Positions 1-11,300 of a DNA stretch of 64,000 bases are shown one piece after another. A model generated the notes under the pieces. It was given only the letters and a program-made list of their open reading frames with translations, was not told the DNA's origin and did no database searches. This DNA is from Brachynemurus nebulosus (Eukaryota; Arthropoda; Insecta; Neuroptera; Myrmeleontidae), in NCBI GenBank assembly GCA_035578155.1, contig JAPWDM010000002.1:33755437-33819436 (forward strand), in the 5' to 3' direction. The translations under genes were made by a program, and so were the position numbers. Each line of letters starts with the position of its first letter. The stretch's first letter is position 1.

Positions 1-300
1 GATCCGTCCGAATCTTGAATCTGACGCCATAAATAAAATGTTTAAATTTTTGGACACAACTAACAATTACAAGTAATTCCTGCTCCATAGTACTGTAGCG
101 TTTTTCACAAGAACTCAACGTTTTGCTCTAAGTAGAAAGTAATTTGGCTTCTCCATCTACAACTTGATAAAGAATACTCGCTAAAGCAATTCCACTACAA
201 TCCGTCTGGCCGATAAACGGAATATTTCGTTTGGATGGTGTAGAAATAGCGATTCCACAAATTTATTTTTAACTTCCTCGAAGGTTTGCTGCAGTCCATT
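1..300 (-). pseudogene. Ty3/gypsy RNase H fragment
   Basis: The minus strand reads as a gypsy-type RNase H domain, with recognisable pieces such as DCSGIALASILYQVVDG and EKRYSTMEQELLVIV. The pieces lie in more than one frame: a shift near 230 and a stop near 145 break the reading. It continues directly from the reverse transcriptase fragment on its right and runs off the left edge of the window just after the 'RFKIRTD' position, where the last RNase H catalytic Asp would lie. It would have degraded the RNA of RNA:DNA hybrids during reverse transcription. It is a dead copy. The assignment rests on family motifs seen by eye. Confidence 0.75.
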
Positions 301-875
301 ATTCCAGCACCACTTTTGATTCTTCTTTAATAGTACCAGTAGAGGGTACTATTAACTTTGAAAATTCATATACGAATCTGCGGAAGAATTCACACATTCC
401 GATGAATCTCCGTAACTGCTTAACATTTTGCGGCGTGGGGATATCGCGAATCGCCTTCAATTTCGCTAGATTTGGAGCAATACCACTGGCTGATATGATA
501 TACCCCAATAATTCAATAAATTTTGACAAAAAAACGTGACTTTTCAATATTTTTTGTCATATTACATTTAGAAATTTTAATAAACACGTTTTCCAAATGT
601 TCCAAGTGTTGGTGGAATGATGTACAAATGACTATAAAATCATCCACATAGCATTCCGTAAAGCTTTGCATTTCGCCCACTAACATGTGGCGAACACATT
701 TGATGCAACCGGCCATACTTGTTTTCAGTCCGAAAGGAATTTTTCTGTACTGATATAAACCTAAAAGCGGTATACTGGCGTGAATTTTCATCCAGGAATA
801 TCTGGTGGAAACCACTATAAAAGTCCATACTTGACATATAATTGCATTGCTCAAATCGCTGCAACATACTTTCAA
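299..875 (-). pseudogene. Ty3/gypsy reverse transcriptase, C-terminal half (frameshifted)
   Basis: Two overlapping minus-strand frames (513-875 and 299-547) carry the second half of a gypsy reverse transcriptase. The first has the 'PFGLK' segment and the catalytic box YVDDFIVI (in place of the usual Y-x-DD). The second has the thumb/connection motif 'LGYIISASGIAPNLAKLKAI' followed by 'LRRFIGMCEFFRRFV'. The frames must be joined near 540 and again to the upstream frame near 760, so at least two frameshifts separate this part from the protease-RT ORF at 640-1929. It is a decayed copy of the same element as its neighbours on both sides. Confidence 0.85.
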
Positions 876-1929
876 GATTCGATGGCGATTCCTGGAAACC
901 GATCATTCTTGAATTTAATTTTCGCGCGTCTATACATAATCGAAATGAACCATTTTTCTTTCGGATACAGACAAGCGGATTAAGAAATTCACTCTTAGAA
1001 TGTTCAATAATGCCCTTCTGAAGCATGTCGATGATTTGCTGCTCTGCCTGCTTCTTAAAATGATACGGTATAGGATATAATTTACACTTAAAAGGTGTAT
1101 AATCATTTAATTCAATTTTATGATAATAACCCGGGAAAGTTCCTAAATTACTTGAAAATATTTTACTGTATTTGGAAATTAATTCTGTCAACTTTTCTTT
1201 TTGTTCAGGTGAAGAATCGCCGTCACAAACGATTTTGTCAGTGAGTTCTATGTTAAATATTTTATCATTATTGTCAGGAATGTCGTCATTACAATCTATT
1301 ATTTCGAGTTCTGATTCGCTTTCACTATCAATTATGTCATCACTTGAACTAACTATACTTATACTTGTATCATCTGCCAAGTTACTTGAGACAAAGCGTA
1401 TGTCAATATTTTTATCTGGACATTCAAAAGATTGCTTGCAACAATTTACATTGCATTTATATTTTAAACAAAAGTCCATACCAATGATAAAATCACAGGT
1501 TAGATTTTGAATAATTAAACAAGGCATCTCAAAATCCTGATTTACAATTTTGAATTCCAAAAATATCTGTTTTTTACAAATAAGTTTGCCACCAGCATAT
1601 CCTAGTTCGATGTTACTGACCGGCAAGGTTTCAATTTTGACAGTGCTATTTGAGCAAAGTCTATTATAAAATTCATTTGACATACAGGTGACGTCGCTAT
1701 CTGTGTCAACAATAGCAATATACGAATTGTTATACATTTCAACATGGATATTCGGAGTAACTTTGGTGCGGAATTTAGAAATCTGACGGATATCTTCATT
1801 ATCCCTACTATTTTGATTCTGGTTGCTTGCTAAAGCTTTTGAATTATTTAGTTGATCCTGACGGTTATAATCCACTCGCGAGTTATTCTGAAATTTATTT
1901 TTATTTGCAACTATTTTATCGTATTTCAT
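640..1929 (-). pseudogene. Ty3/gypsy protease and N-terminal reverse transcriptase
   Basis: This open frame of 429 codons starts with a polar linker, then a retropepsin-like domain. The usual D-T-G catalytic triad is altered: the sequence reads VDTDSDVT at about residue 75, and the second part 'CDFIIGMDF' follows near residue 145. A long acidic linker leads to the fingers of a gypsy reverse transcriptase (KKNGSFRLCIDARKLN, then MDFYSGFHQI). After 'YTAFRF' the frame goes wrong, and the correct continuation is in the frame of the next entry. The G-to-D change in the protease active site together with the frameshift makes this a dead copy. An alternative start or a fused Gag-Pol reading from the gag remnant upstream is likely. 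Confidence 0.85.
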
Positions 1930-1984
1930 AAGAATATTAAAAAAAAATATTATCGCCTGACTTTTTACCGGAAAACGTTAATTT

Positions 1985-2560
1985 TGTTCTAATATCATCT
2001 GGGAAATGTGTAATTATAGCCCTTACTATTGTTTCTTCATTATCAAAATGTGTGTCCAGTAATTTAGCATATGTATGATACATATTTCATAAAATGTTGA
2101 GCATATGGGATATTATTTCTGTATTTAATATTATATAAATTATGAATAAATTCCATTTAATTTTCTAAATTCCCGTAACTTCTGAGAAATATACTTTTAA
2201 ATTCGTTAAATGACGCTATATCAGCGGCCTGACTGATATACCACTGTAAAGCGACATTATCTAAACTACGCTTAACAAGTCCAAAATAAATTGATTAGGA
2301 TGGGAGTTAAATTGGGAATTTCAGATAAATTTATTTTTGATTCACTATATGCATTCACATTCTGATGCTTTTGTTCACTCTGTATATAAGCAATCGCATT
2401 TTCACATACTTTTAGTCTATCCTCGAATCTACTATGAGCTGCCCTAATTGCCTCTAGATGTGAATCCATTGATTGTTGTAAAGTTTCAAATTTTATATCA
2501 AAAAGGTTTCTCAAACCATCAATAATTTCTGGTTAACGTCCACCACGTACACGGTTGCTG
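1985..2560 (-). pseudogene. Ty3/gypsy gag remnant
   Basis: Translation of the minus strand gives broken but gag-like stretches: a helical segment 'ETLQQSMDSHLEAIRAAHSR' (2272-2514), a capsid-like piece 'LDNVALQWYISQAADIASF' near 2200-2265, and 'EETIVRAIITHFPDDIRTKL' near 1985-2040. Several stops and shifts interrupt it. Position just upstream of the protease frame, on the same strand, supports gag of the same element. I saw no CCHC zinc knuckle. The capsid assignment follows the W-x(n)-F pattern typical of retrotransposon capsids and is an inference. Confidence 0.6.
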
Positions 2561-2818
2561 ATGACGGTCGAATCACACAACCACCACTTTCTATATGCAT
2601 GCGTACATACACAATACAATGTTACATATTAAAAAAGAATTTTAAGAAAAGTTTGAATATTTTACCCAAATCAAATTTGGATGAATTTTTATTTTTATAG
2701 TTATTTTGTAGTCAATGTACTATTGTTTTAACAATTATATCAACAGTACTGACTTATTCGTTTAAATAAAATCGTCGAATGCAAAAATATGACAAACGAC
2801 TTACCATAGTTTTACGTT

Positions 2819-3219
2819 TGGCGCCATTTGTTGTGGGCAAATTGTGGTGAAAGCAATAAAACTACACAAATTTTATTCTCCCAATCACCAACCCCCAAAA
2901 TATTTATTAACACTAAATTATTAACAATTATTTATTTGTGAATAATAAATTAGAAGAAAAATAAATAAAGAAATTAATTATAAATCTTTGTACAATGTAT
3001 GTATTGTAAAAGATCACCAAGATTTCAAAAATGAGAACACCGAACTCTAACAGTAGCTACCCGTGTCTGATGTCGATCCCGGCAAGAGCAGCGGACCACA
3101 TCGGCGAAGGTACCTTCTCCCTCCATTCAAAGAATCACGACCTACATTAGATAACATAGTGTCAACTGCATACCTAATACAACAGTGAACAGATTTATAT
3201 GTCATCATTGTATATCACA
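2819..3219 (-). repeat. Probable 5' LTR and primer-binding site of the gypsy relic
   Basis: On the minus strand a TGGCGCC heptamer (2819-2826 on the plus axis) follows a CCCACAACA end, which is the layout of an LTR 3' terminus next to a primer-binding site of the Lys-type TGGCGCC class. A possible splice donor ATGGTAAGT lies about 17 nt further into the element. The LTR would therefore extend rightwards from about 2829. Its outer boundary is uncertain; I place it near 3219 only because the character of the sequence changes there. The partner LTR lies outside the window. Confidence 0.4.
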
Positions 3220-3841
3220 AATCTTACAAGGAGAGGTTCAGGTATGTCGTCACCGATTTCAAACAAATTTCGTCTGCTAGTAGAGTATAATATCAATATT
3301 AAAAATTTACAATATTAAATTCCACCTCTCAAATTTTTATTTAAAAAGTTGAACAAAAATATAGGTAAATAAGATTTTTATACTACTAGCAAACGAAGGA
3401 TTGAAATTGGTCCGTTTTTAGTATTTTGTTGCTATTTGGCTTCATTAGTTTAGCAATAGTTTTTCTTTCGACTTTTGTTTTTTGTAATGTTTTTCACTAT
3501 TTGACCCCTTGTTTTCGCAATTTTGAAAATGATGTTGTACATCGAAATTGATTTACAACATCATTTTCAAAATTGATTGAACATCGTCTTTATATTTTAA
3601 TTTATATTATATGATCAACGTTACGTGTCATGCTAAATTTTTTTCAAATTTTACCTGACTAATCCAGTGATGTAGACTTTTTATTAAGAAAAGTGCACAA
3701 AGTTGAAACTTATTGTTAAAAATATATTTGACATTTAAATAAAACACATGTATACCTATATACCAAATTATTTTTTTGTATTTATTACAGAGTCGGACCA
3801 ACTCACCGACGTATTTATATGAAAATTTATTTTCCATAAAG

Positions 3842-3843
<2 letters not shown>
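3220..3843. other. No gene seen; one perfect 22-bp hairpin
   Basis: AT-rich sequence without coding signal. The only structure I see is a perfect inverted repeat: arms 3518-3539 and 3554-3575, each 22 nt, around a 14-nt loop. The ORF at 3628-3837 has no recognisable motif and is likely chance. Confidence 0.6.

Positions 3844-3937
<94 letters not shown>
3844..3937. repeat. (TA)n microsatellite
   Basis: Uninterrupted alternating TA for about 94 bp. Confidence 0.98.
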
Positions 3938-3939
<2 letters not shown>

Positions 3940-4766
3940 CGAGCCAGTATAAAATACTACGAAATCTAAACAGTTACGAAACTTCTACATGAAACGGTAC
4001 ATAAATGTGAAGAAAGGAAGGAAATTCCGCATATTATTACACCTACGGTTACGTTGTCCTGCGGGATAAGTTAACAGAGGTGAAGTTTTTTAACAGTTAT
4101 GTCGTTCAGCTGTCGACAAAAATGATAATTCATGATTGTTGAAACGAACAGTTTCCAGCAATACCTCACCCCAACTGCTCACGCAAAGACATAAATATCT
4201 TCTTTATTAATTAAAATTTAAGTAAAAATTTTAGCTATAACAAAAAAAAAGAAAAAATACAAAAAAATATATTTTAAGAAAGTAAAGAAAAATGATAAGA
4301 TTGCTTTTCAAAATGTTTTTAAGGGGGAAATACCTTCTAATAGGTGAAAATAAAGGTAATTGCTAAAAATAACTATCTAAAGTAAAAAAGTGCCGTTACT
4401 AAAATATTTTAGTATTTTATTACTTCTTCTAAAAAGTAAACCACTATCACTAAAAACCAATACACGAGCTAAACCTTTTGCCAGTATTAAATAGCAGATT
4501 CTTCGACTGGTTTGGCAAGTTTCTTGTCAATACGTCCACATTGCTTAGAATCATTACTTATTGAAATTTATAACGGTTTTTGAATGTGTTTTGAATGTTT
4601 CAATGGATACCAGTACCTGTGAATGTTTCACTGGAGGCCTTGGGCACATGCCCGAGGTGACCTTATATCCTTTGTTTACGTAGATTCATTTCCGTTTTCT
4701 TTGATTGCGAACTTTTATTTTCCAAAAAAATTATTTTCATTTTAACAACAAACTGACAATAATACT

Positions 4767-4770
<4 letters not shown>
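3938..4770. other. No gene or repeat recognised
   Basis: AT-rich sequence with no ORF of note and no clear inverted or tandem repeat. Confidence 0.5.

Positions 4771-4836
<66 letters not shown>
4771..4836. repeat. (TA)n microsatellite
   Basis: Uninterrupted TA for about 66 bp. Confidence 0.98.
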
Positions 4837-4837
<1 letters not shown>

Positions 4838-5203
4838 CTCAACTCAAGTATATTATCCTTAGAATGAAATCTAACTTTTAGGTAACAACATAAAATGGAG
4901 TAAAACGAAAATAGAAATATCCATATAACAAGTTATGTATAATAATAAAGATCAGTTAAAAAACACTTGTGACAATTTTACAATTACTTAACTTTGGGAG
5001 TTGTTATGTAAAATGAATTGAGGAACGGGATGAGCAGTCAGGGTTGTAACATATTTCATTGACAATTTACCTTCACAAATTATATTTGCATGCAATAAAC
5101 CCTAATTCAAGTTTTCGGATGTATGTGTACGTGGTGAAAACCGGTCAGAAATGGCTTTTTCCTCCGAAACGTCGAACACCATTACAAATACAATATAGTA
5201 TGT

Positions 5204-5621
5204 CAGCTATTCTTTTATTACGGACATGACATTTTCTCGCACTTTACACGCCTTCTCTTAAAAAAAAAATAGAAGTTGTTTTTTTCGTATAAATTTTCAA
5301 TACTAAGTAGATAGACAAATGTGTACATAACATTTGTACTGAATATAAAATACATAACATTATTAGTTTTAATGCTAGAAATAATAAAGTTTGTGTTACG
5401 GACGTGACAAAAAAGTACCTTTTTGTCGCGACCGTAACATATCTCTAGCATTAAAACTAATAATGTTATGTATTTTATATTCAGTACAAATATTGTGTAC
5501 ACATTTGTCTATCTGCTTAGTATTGAAAATTGATAAGAAAACAATAACTTCTATTATTTTTCTTATGAGAAGGCGTGTAAATGTGCATGAAAATGTCATG
5601 TCCGTAACTAAAGAATGGCTG
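5204..5621. mobile_element. Foldback/MITE element with fourfold TTACGGNCNTGACA motif
   Basis: The two halves are inverted copies of each other over about 190 bp each, so the whole 418 bp is a near-palindrome. Ends read CAGCTATTCTTTTATTACGG on the left and, reverse-complemented, CAGCCATTCTTTAGTTACGG on the right. A motif TTACGGACATGACA occurs at both ends (5218-5231, 5594-5608) and again, slightly varied, on both sides of the centre (5395-5409, 5424-5438). No transposase is encoded; the ORFs seen across it are mirror images of the palindrome. It is a non-autonomous DNA transposon of unknown superfamily. Confidence 0.8.
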
Positions 5622-5950
5622 TATATGTATCAGTTTGAATATTTTTAAGTAATTAAATTTACCTGTCAGTAAATAACAAGTCGGGAGCGAACTAACCTAC
5701 GACCCTTTTTCAAGATAAGATTCAAATCTGACCGCGGGAGCGAACTAGTATGCACCCTTTTTACTGCAAAGGTTATGTTTCAAAAGAATGGCTGATGTGT
5801 TAAATCCCATTGACTACAATGAGACATATGTGCATTTTTCAATTGATCGCATCGATTGTTCATATTTTCCAAATGATTTTGAATAACGGATTCATATTTT
5901 ATAGGGATATATATTTTTCATAAGGATAATTAAATTTATGTTAACACTTA
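5622..5950. other. No gene; short direct repeat
   Basis: Contains two imperfect copies of a 'cgggagcgaacta...acccttttt' segment near 5683-5715 and 5734-5762. Nothing else recognised. Confidence 0.4.
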
Positions 5951-6638
5951 GGCCCATTTCACACCAAGCCAGTCGCGTCCAGTCAAGTCACGTCAAGTCT
6001 GACGCATCTTGATTCAACATACACCGATTCAATGTAATTACAACATAAATTGTATTTTTGCTTTCAAATATAATCAGTCGCGTCCAGTCAAGTCAAGTCA
6101 AGTCACCATCAGTCCAGTCAACGACTCAACAAGTTGAATTTTTTCATCAGTCAACGTAAGTCGTCTGTCCATTGTACATGCGTATTAAGAGATACATACA
6201 TATTATATGTGTGTTGTGGTATGTGTTGTGTATAAATCAAATCATAGAGCATATTTCTTATGTCATTTCTGGTATAATATATTATGTATGCATATTATGT
6301 AGTACATATTATTTTTTCTAATAATACATTATTCAAACGTTAAATCCTTAAATCATTGTCAAACATGGACTTAGAACAATTAATATTACTTATTAGAAAT
6401 TATCCAAAAATTTATGATCTTAACTTCCGCATTATTATTATTGCATTAAATAACAACATCCATTTTCAAATATCAAGTAATAACTAATTTAAACTGACTG
6501 ATTTGACTTGACTTGGTCTATCTGACATGGACTCACAATGGACACTCAAGCACCTGACTGGCTTCACTTGACGCATCTGGACTTGACGTGACTTGACTGG
6601 ACTTGAGAAGACTTGACTGGTTTGGTCTGAAATGAGCC
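5951..6638. mobile_element. Harbinger-like MITE with AGTCAAGTC arrays
   Basis: Inverted ends GGCCCATTTCACACCAAGCC (left) and GGCTCATTTCAGACCAAACC (right, reverse complement) are flanked by a TTA on each side (5948-5950, 6639-6641). A 3-bp TTA/TAA duplication and G-rich ends are the hallmark of PIF/Harbinger elements. Both ends are packed with AGTCAAGTC-type repeats, in one orientation on the left (about 5965-6000, 6075-6110) and the opposite on the right (about 6495-6620). The middle is AT-rich with no transposase, so it is non-autonomous. Superfamily assignment is an inference from the duplication and the ends. Confidence 0.75.
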
Positions 6639-7050
6639 TTATGCTACCACTTACGATTAAGGGGTGATAGGTGTACGTTAGCACATTTTTTCTTATCTAA
6701 TTTACAGTTACTTGTTTCATGCAAAAATATATACTGGTTAATTTTTGATAGATAATACCATTTTCGAGTAATTTAGAGTACAAGTATCTATCTCCAAATT
6801 GTCCCATAATCATAAGTGACAGAACACTTAATTCAGATAGATTCAGTTATCCTAATCTCCATACGCCCAACGAAAATATAATCCCTAATTCAAAAGTGCC
6901 TAAAAAATTTAAAAAGAGGTGGTTTCATTCCTTCTCTAATTTCACCTTGTATTTCATCTCCCTTATTATTGAGTTTTGGAAAAAAAGTGTATATAAAATG
7001 GTACCATAATTTTGAACGTACTGTCAGTTCTAGCAATTACGATACATACA
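6639..7050. other. No gene or repeat recognised
   Basis: AT-rich, no coding or structural signal seen. Confidence 0.5.
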
Positions 7051-7430
7051 GTATCTCACAAAAGTGTTTAGACAAAAGTTTCTTTAAAAATTTTATTTAA
7101 TTTTTTACCAGGTCTTTTGTACAAAAGAAAATAGAAATAAGGGAATACATTCTTCAAAGTCTGTACTACAAAATCATACTAATTAAAATTACAGAAAATA
7201 TTATAGCTCCGTTTAAAAAAATAAAATTAAATTAATACATGTAATATACGAGTAGTATTCACAAAAGTTTTTAGACAAAACAATAAACAAAAAAATTACA
7301 AGTTCGTAACATAAGATAATAACTATTTTTGATATTTCGTTACACATCCCTTTGCTTTAATAATTATTGCTTGTAAACGATTGGGCATTGATGCCATTCA
7401 TTTTGTTGTAAAATCCGGACTGATTTAGCT
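7051..7430 (-). pseudogene. Tc1-like transposon relic (transposase C-terminus)
   Basis: On the minus strand, 7323-7425 translates to a short tail ending SMPNRLQAIIIKAKGCVTKY and a stop, which is the classical C-terminus of Tc1-family transposases. An in-frame stop precedes it. To the left, towards the element end, the sequence CACAAAAGTGTTTAGACA (7056-7073) recurs in altered form at about 7258-7275 as CACAAAAGTTTTTAGACA, consistent with inverted-end material of the element. The catalytic domain and the other end are missing, so this is a truncated relic. Confidence 0.7.
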
Positions 7431-8052
7431 CTAGTCATCAATTAATGCTTTAATTTAATCCTGTTTACTAGAAATATTACGTTTCCTTATAGACCAAGAG
7501 CCCGTATGGTATGAAAATCCCCGTCATCGAACACCCTCATAATTTAAGTGAAATAAAAAAGTAAATATACCCAAAAATACAAAAGCGTCGGTCGCCCGTA
7601 ATTAATCCTGGACAAATTGCCGTAATTAAGGGTATACATTACCCATGAAAAAAACATCAAAAATAGGCGATTTTACTTTTCTATTTTCCCGGCGTAGAAT
7701 TAACGTATGAACTTCAAATTTTCAGTGAATAAAGACAATAGTCATAGAAAATGTTATTAGGAAGTAGAATTTCAAATTTCCATTTTTAAGCGGATGAAAA
7801 ATGAGTTTGAAAAGCATCAAATATAGCCTTAGTTTCAGTGCAATTTACCAACGATTGAGAAATATTGGAAAAAATCTAATTCCTAATAACATATTTTATG
7901 TCTTTTAAGAATGTAATTTTGAAATAAAAATTACTCTGGAACTACTCATTAGCGCGTAAATAGAAAAATAAACTTAGTGTTTGCAAGCATTTTTCTGATC
8001 TATTTGTGTTTAAAAATATTTCTTCTCATTATTGTCCTTTATACCAAATATA
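7431..8052. other. No gene or repeat recognised
   Basis: AT-rich sequence; no coding motif or clear repeat seen. Confidence 0.5.
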
Positions 8053-10561
8053 GGGGAACTTGGGGTAAGTTGACGAATTGGGTAAGTTGATTGATTGTTG
8101 TTATTTCCACTAGTTATTATTTTCTATTTAAGCTGGTGATACAGCCATCTCTTGATAAGAAAAGAGACTATTAAATACCGATAAAACATAATAAATTTAT
8201 CATTTTTTCAAAATGTCATTTTTAATAAATATGTTGTTAATATTATAAGTCTTTTACTAAGTTTCTTTTTTTTTCGATGAATTTCTTTTATTATTAGTTC
8301 AACACAGCGTGTTATATCATAGTACACATGATAAGAATATACAATAACTAAGTAAAATAAGGTTCTAAGATGGACACCATAAGTACACTTAAAAAACTGA
8401 ATACTTTCTTGAAAAGCTATAAAATTGTACTAATTTGTGGAAGAATAAATTAATTTAAATAACATCTTATATTTGTGTAAAAAATATATTTAAATAATTT
8501 TGATATTTGGGTAAGTTGACTTATTTTTCAACTGGATAATTTGACTATATTTAATACATGATTTTGTTCAAGATCAACGGTTTTGTTGTATATTTTTAGT
8601 TTAATATGCCTCGAAATTATCAAAGAAATTCAGAACGTAGATCGTGGTGTAATGAAGTCATGAATTTGGCAATTAAGGCTGTACAAAATAATGAAGTTAC
8701 GTGTTACCATGCAGCAAAAATTTTTAAAATTCCGGAGCTAACATTACGACGATATTTGAAGAAATTAAATCAAAATGTACATCTACCAATACATGCAGGA
8801 CGATTTCGTAACACATTTACTGAAGAGCAGACAGAAGAACTCGTGAATTATATAAAAGAATTAAACAATAGAGGTTTTGGTCTAACTGCTAAATGTGTCT
8901 GAAAACTAATTTTTGAATACGCAGAAACGAATGGAATTCAGCATAGGTTTAATAACAGTAGAAAAATGGCTGGCAATAACTTTTTACAAAAGTTTTTGAA
9001 GGATAATAAATTGTCTCTACGAACCTCAGAAAGTACGTCCGTGGGTCGTTTAATTGGTTTTAACAAACCAGCTATGGACAAATTTTTTGCAATTTTAAAG
9101 GATGTTCGCTCTCAATATAATTTTAATCCTAACAGAATTTATAATGCGGATGAAACTGGGGTTCCGACAGTTCCAACGGTTCCAACTAAATTACCCAAAA
9201 TTGTTTCACCAACTGGCAATAGACGTGTTTCGAAAATTGTCTGTGCAGAAAAAGGTCATAATACAGCTGTGGTATGTGCAATGAATGCCACTGGCTAATT
9301 TGTATCGCCTTTTGTAATCTGTAAAGAATGAGAGACGAACTATGATATGGATTTCCACCTGGAACAAGTGGTATTGCGTTAACCAGAGGTTGGATGACTG
9401 CTGATGACTTTATCCAGTATTTAAATCATTTCTCTAAATATACAAATCCTTCAGTTGAAAACTCAGTTTTTCTATTAGTAGATAATCATTCTTCATATGT
9501 GAATTTACCTGTAATCAATCTTTGTCGTGAAAACGGTATTGTGCTGGTTGGATTTCCTCCACACACTACACATAAACTACAACCACTCGATGTAGCATTT
9601 TTTGGACCGCTTAAAACATATTTATCACAAGCCTGTGATTCTTTTGTGGTAAATTCCCCGAGTACAATTATTCAGGATAAGAACTTGGGTCCTATTTTAA
9701 GCCAAGCTTACTGCAAAGCTGCAAACGTTCAAAATGCTGTACATGGTTTTAGGGCATGCGGTATTGAGCCATTTAATCCCATGATTTTTAGTGAATCCGA
9801 CTTTTCAGCAACGATAACTTTTGAAAGAAAAATGCTTGAATCTGATGTTCTAAATTATGAATCAGAAGATGACTTACTTTTAAGTGAATTTATGAAAAAA
9901 ACTAAAACTACAGGAAGTAAACATATTCTACCTGATTTAGGTAAGGCAAGGTCAGAGGTAGAGCCTATTTTAACTAATAACTTAGGAATCCAAAAACTTA
10001 AAGCTTCAAATGAAAATGAGATAGAAAAAAATGTCTCAAACTCTTCAACATCAATTTGGGATATTCGACCACCACCGAAATACCAAAGGAAAGAAACTAA
10101 GCGAAAAAAGATGAATGTAACTGTCATTTCAGGGTAACCTATGAAAAAAATATTGGAAGAGAAGGAAGAAAAAGTAAAAGAAAAAGAAAAAAGGCGCCAT
10201 GAAAAAGAAAACAAACGTATTCAAAACGAGTGTGAACAAACGGTAACGCAAGAAACAAAAAAACGAAAAATTACTACAATAAAAAAATTACTACAGTAAT
10301 AGTAATAATTTGATGTTTCATCATCTTACCCATAATATATCGTCATTTTACCCGATGCAAGGGTAGCATGACAAAAATGCTACAATTTTTTGTTTTTTTA
10401 TTAAACGTTTTAAGAAAGCTTTTTTTTTTTAATTTTTTATTGATAAAATAAAAGAAGACAGGGAAGTTTTTGTATCTGAAAAAAATCAATAAACAGAATT
10501 AATATTTTGTGGTATTTTCATGTGTTTTTCCTAATATAGTCAACTTACCCCAACTTCCCCC
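8053..10561 (+). mobile_element. pogo/Tigger-like DNA transposon
   Basis: About 2.5 kb bounded by inverted ends GGGGAACTTGGGGTAAGTTG (left) and GGGGGAAGTTGGGGTAAGTT (right, reverse complement) and flanked on both sides by TA (8051-8052, 10562-10563). The inner end motif GGGTAAGTTGA is repeated inside: 8063-8073, 8080-8090 and 8509-8519, with related 'ttaccc' forms near 10324-10372 at the right. The interior encodes a broken pogo-type transposase in the expected orientation. TA target duplication and the DDD transposase place it in the Tc1/mariner-pogo superfamily. Confidence 0.92.
8606..10299 (+). pseudogene. pogo/Tigger-like transposase, broken
   Basis: The reading starts at an ATG at 8606 with a helix-turn-helix of the psq/CENP-B type (YHAAKIFKIPELTLRRYLKK), then a CENP-B-like DNA-binding part. 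The DDE/DDD nuclease follows: first Asp in IYNADETG (near 9150), second in LLVDNHSSY (near 9480), third in HKLQPLDVAFFGPLK (near 9590). The C-terminus is Lys/Glu-rich. It is disrupted by in-frame stops at 8900-8902, 9296-9298 and 10135-10137, another stop near 9330 and a frameshift around 9340. All three acidic residues remain, so decay is recent enough for easy recognition, but no full-length protein can be made. It would have cut and joined the ends of its own element in the nucleus. Confidence 0.9.
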
Positions 10562-11300
10562 TAAGTGAAACACAACAAATATATTTGAACTTTCTTTAAA
10601 TATGGTGGTGACTTTTGTTTAAATGTGTGTTAACAAATCTGACAATAGTTTAGTAAAATTATATTTTTTGAGCATCAAGGACTTTGAACAATAGACTTGT
10701 AGGCAAAAGGGTTATAAAAGTACATGCAGTAAATTATACAAATAAGTATAGTTAATATGTTATATATATTTGTATTAAAAAAAATTCCTATCATTTACTT
10801 TTTTGTATAGGTATATTAGGTAGTACTGCAAAGTGTTGTGTGTGAAAGAGGCTTGTTTACAGAATAATTTAATAATAATTTTTTTTTTATCTGGTACAAT
10901 TCTATTTACTACTAATTTTTTATTCTGACATGAAATCATTTACCAATAATTCTTGGTATCGTTTTACGTTTCTAGGAAATAATAAGGCCTGCATCATAAA
11001 AAAATCCACCAGTTTCTACCGAATTTTGATGCACTGGAAGTTAGGGAACCCAGAAAACCAGAATAAAAGAAAAAAAGTCCGGGTGGAAATGTTCCGGACT
11101 TTTTTTTCTTTTATTCTGACATTTTGTACTTAAGTATGTATGTACGCATGTTGGTGCATAAATTAGTGAATTTCTTTAGGTTTATTTGGGCTAGAGAAAT
11201 GATACCAGGCTCAAGAACTTTTTTTGCTCTTTGATTACGTTAACAGTTTATTTTTTCTAGATCCAAATTTTATTTGTTATAGGATTTTTTACAAGAGAAA
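10562..11300. other. No recognised gene; strong 24-bp hairpin
   Basis: AT-rich flank between the pogo element and the next ORF. It holds a nearly perfect inverted repeat, arms 11059-11082 and 11094-11118, ending in GTCCGG/CCGGAC around an 11-nt loop; one extra T in the right arm is the only flaw. The 67-codon ORF at 10930-11133 runs through this hairpin and has no recognisable motif. Confidence 0.6.

Noticed and set aside
5130..5180. Hammerhead-like 'cctccgaaacgtcg' segment
   Set aside because: No CUGANGA core and no pairing partner found at the proper distance.
5391..5648. Pair of similar ORFs at 5218-5648 on both strands
   Set aside because: They are mirror images produced by the foldback element 5204-5621.
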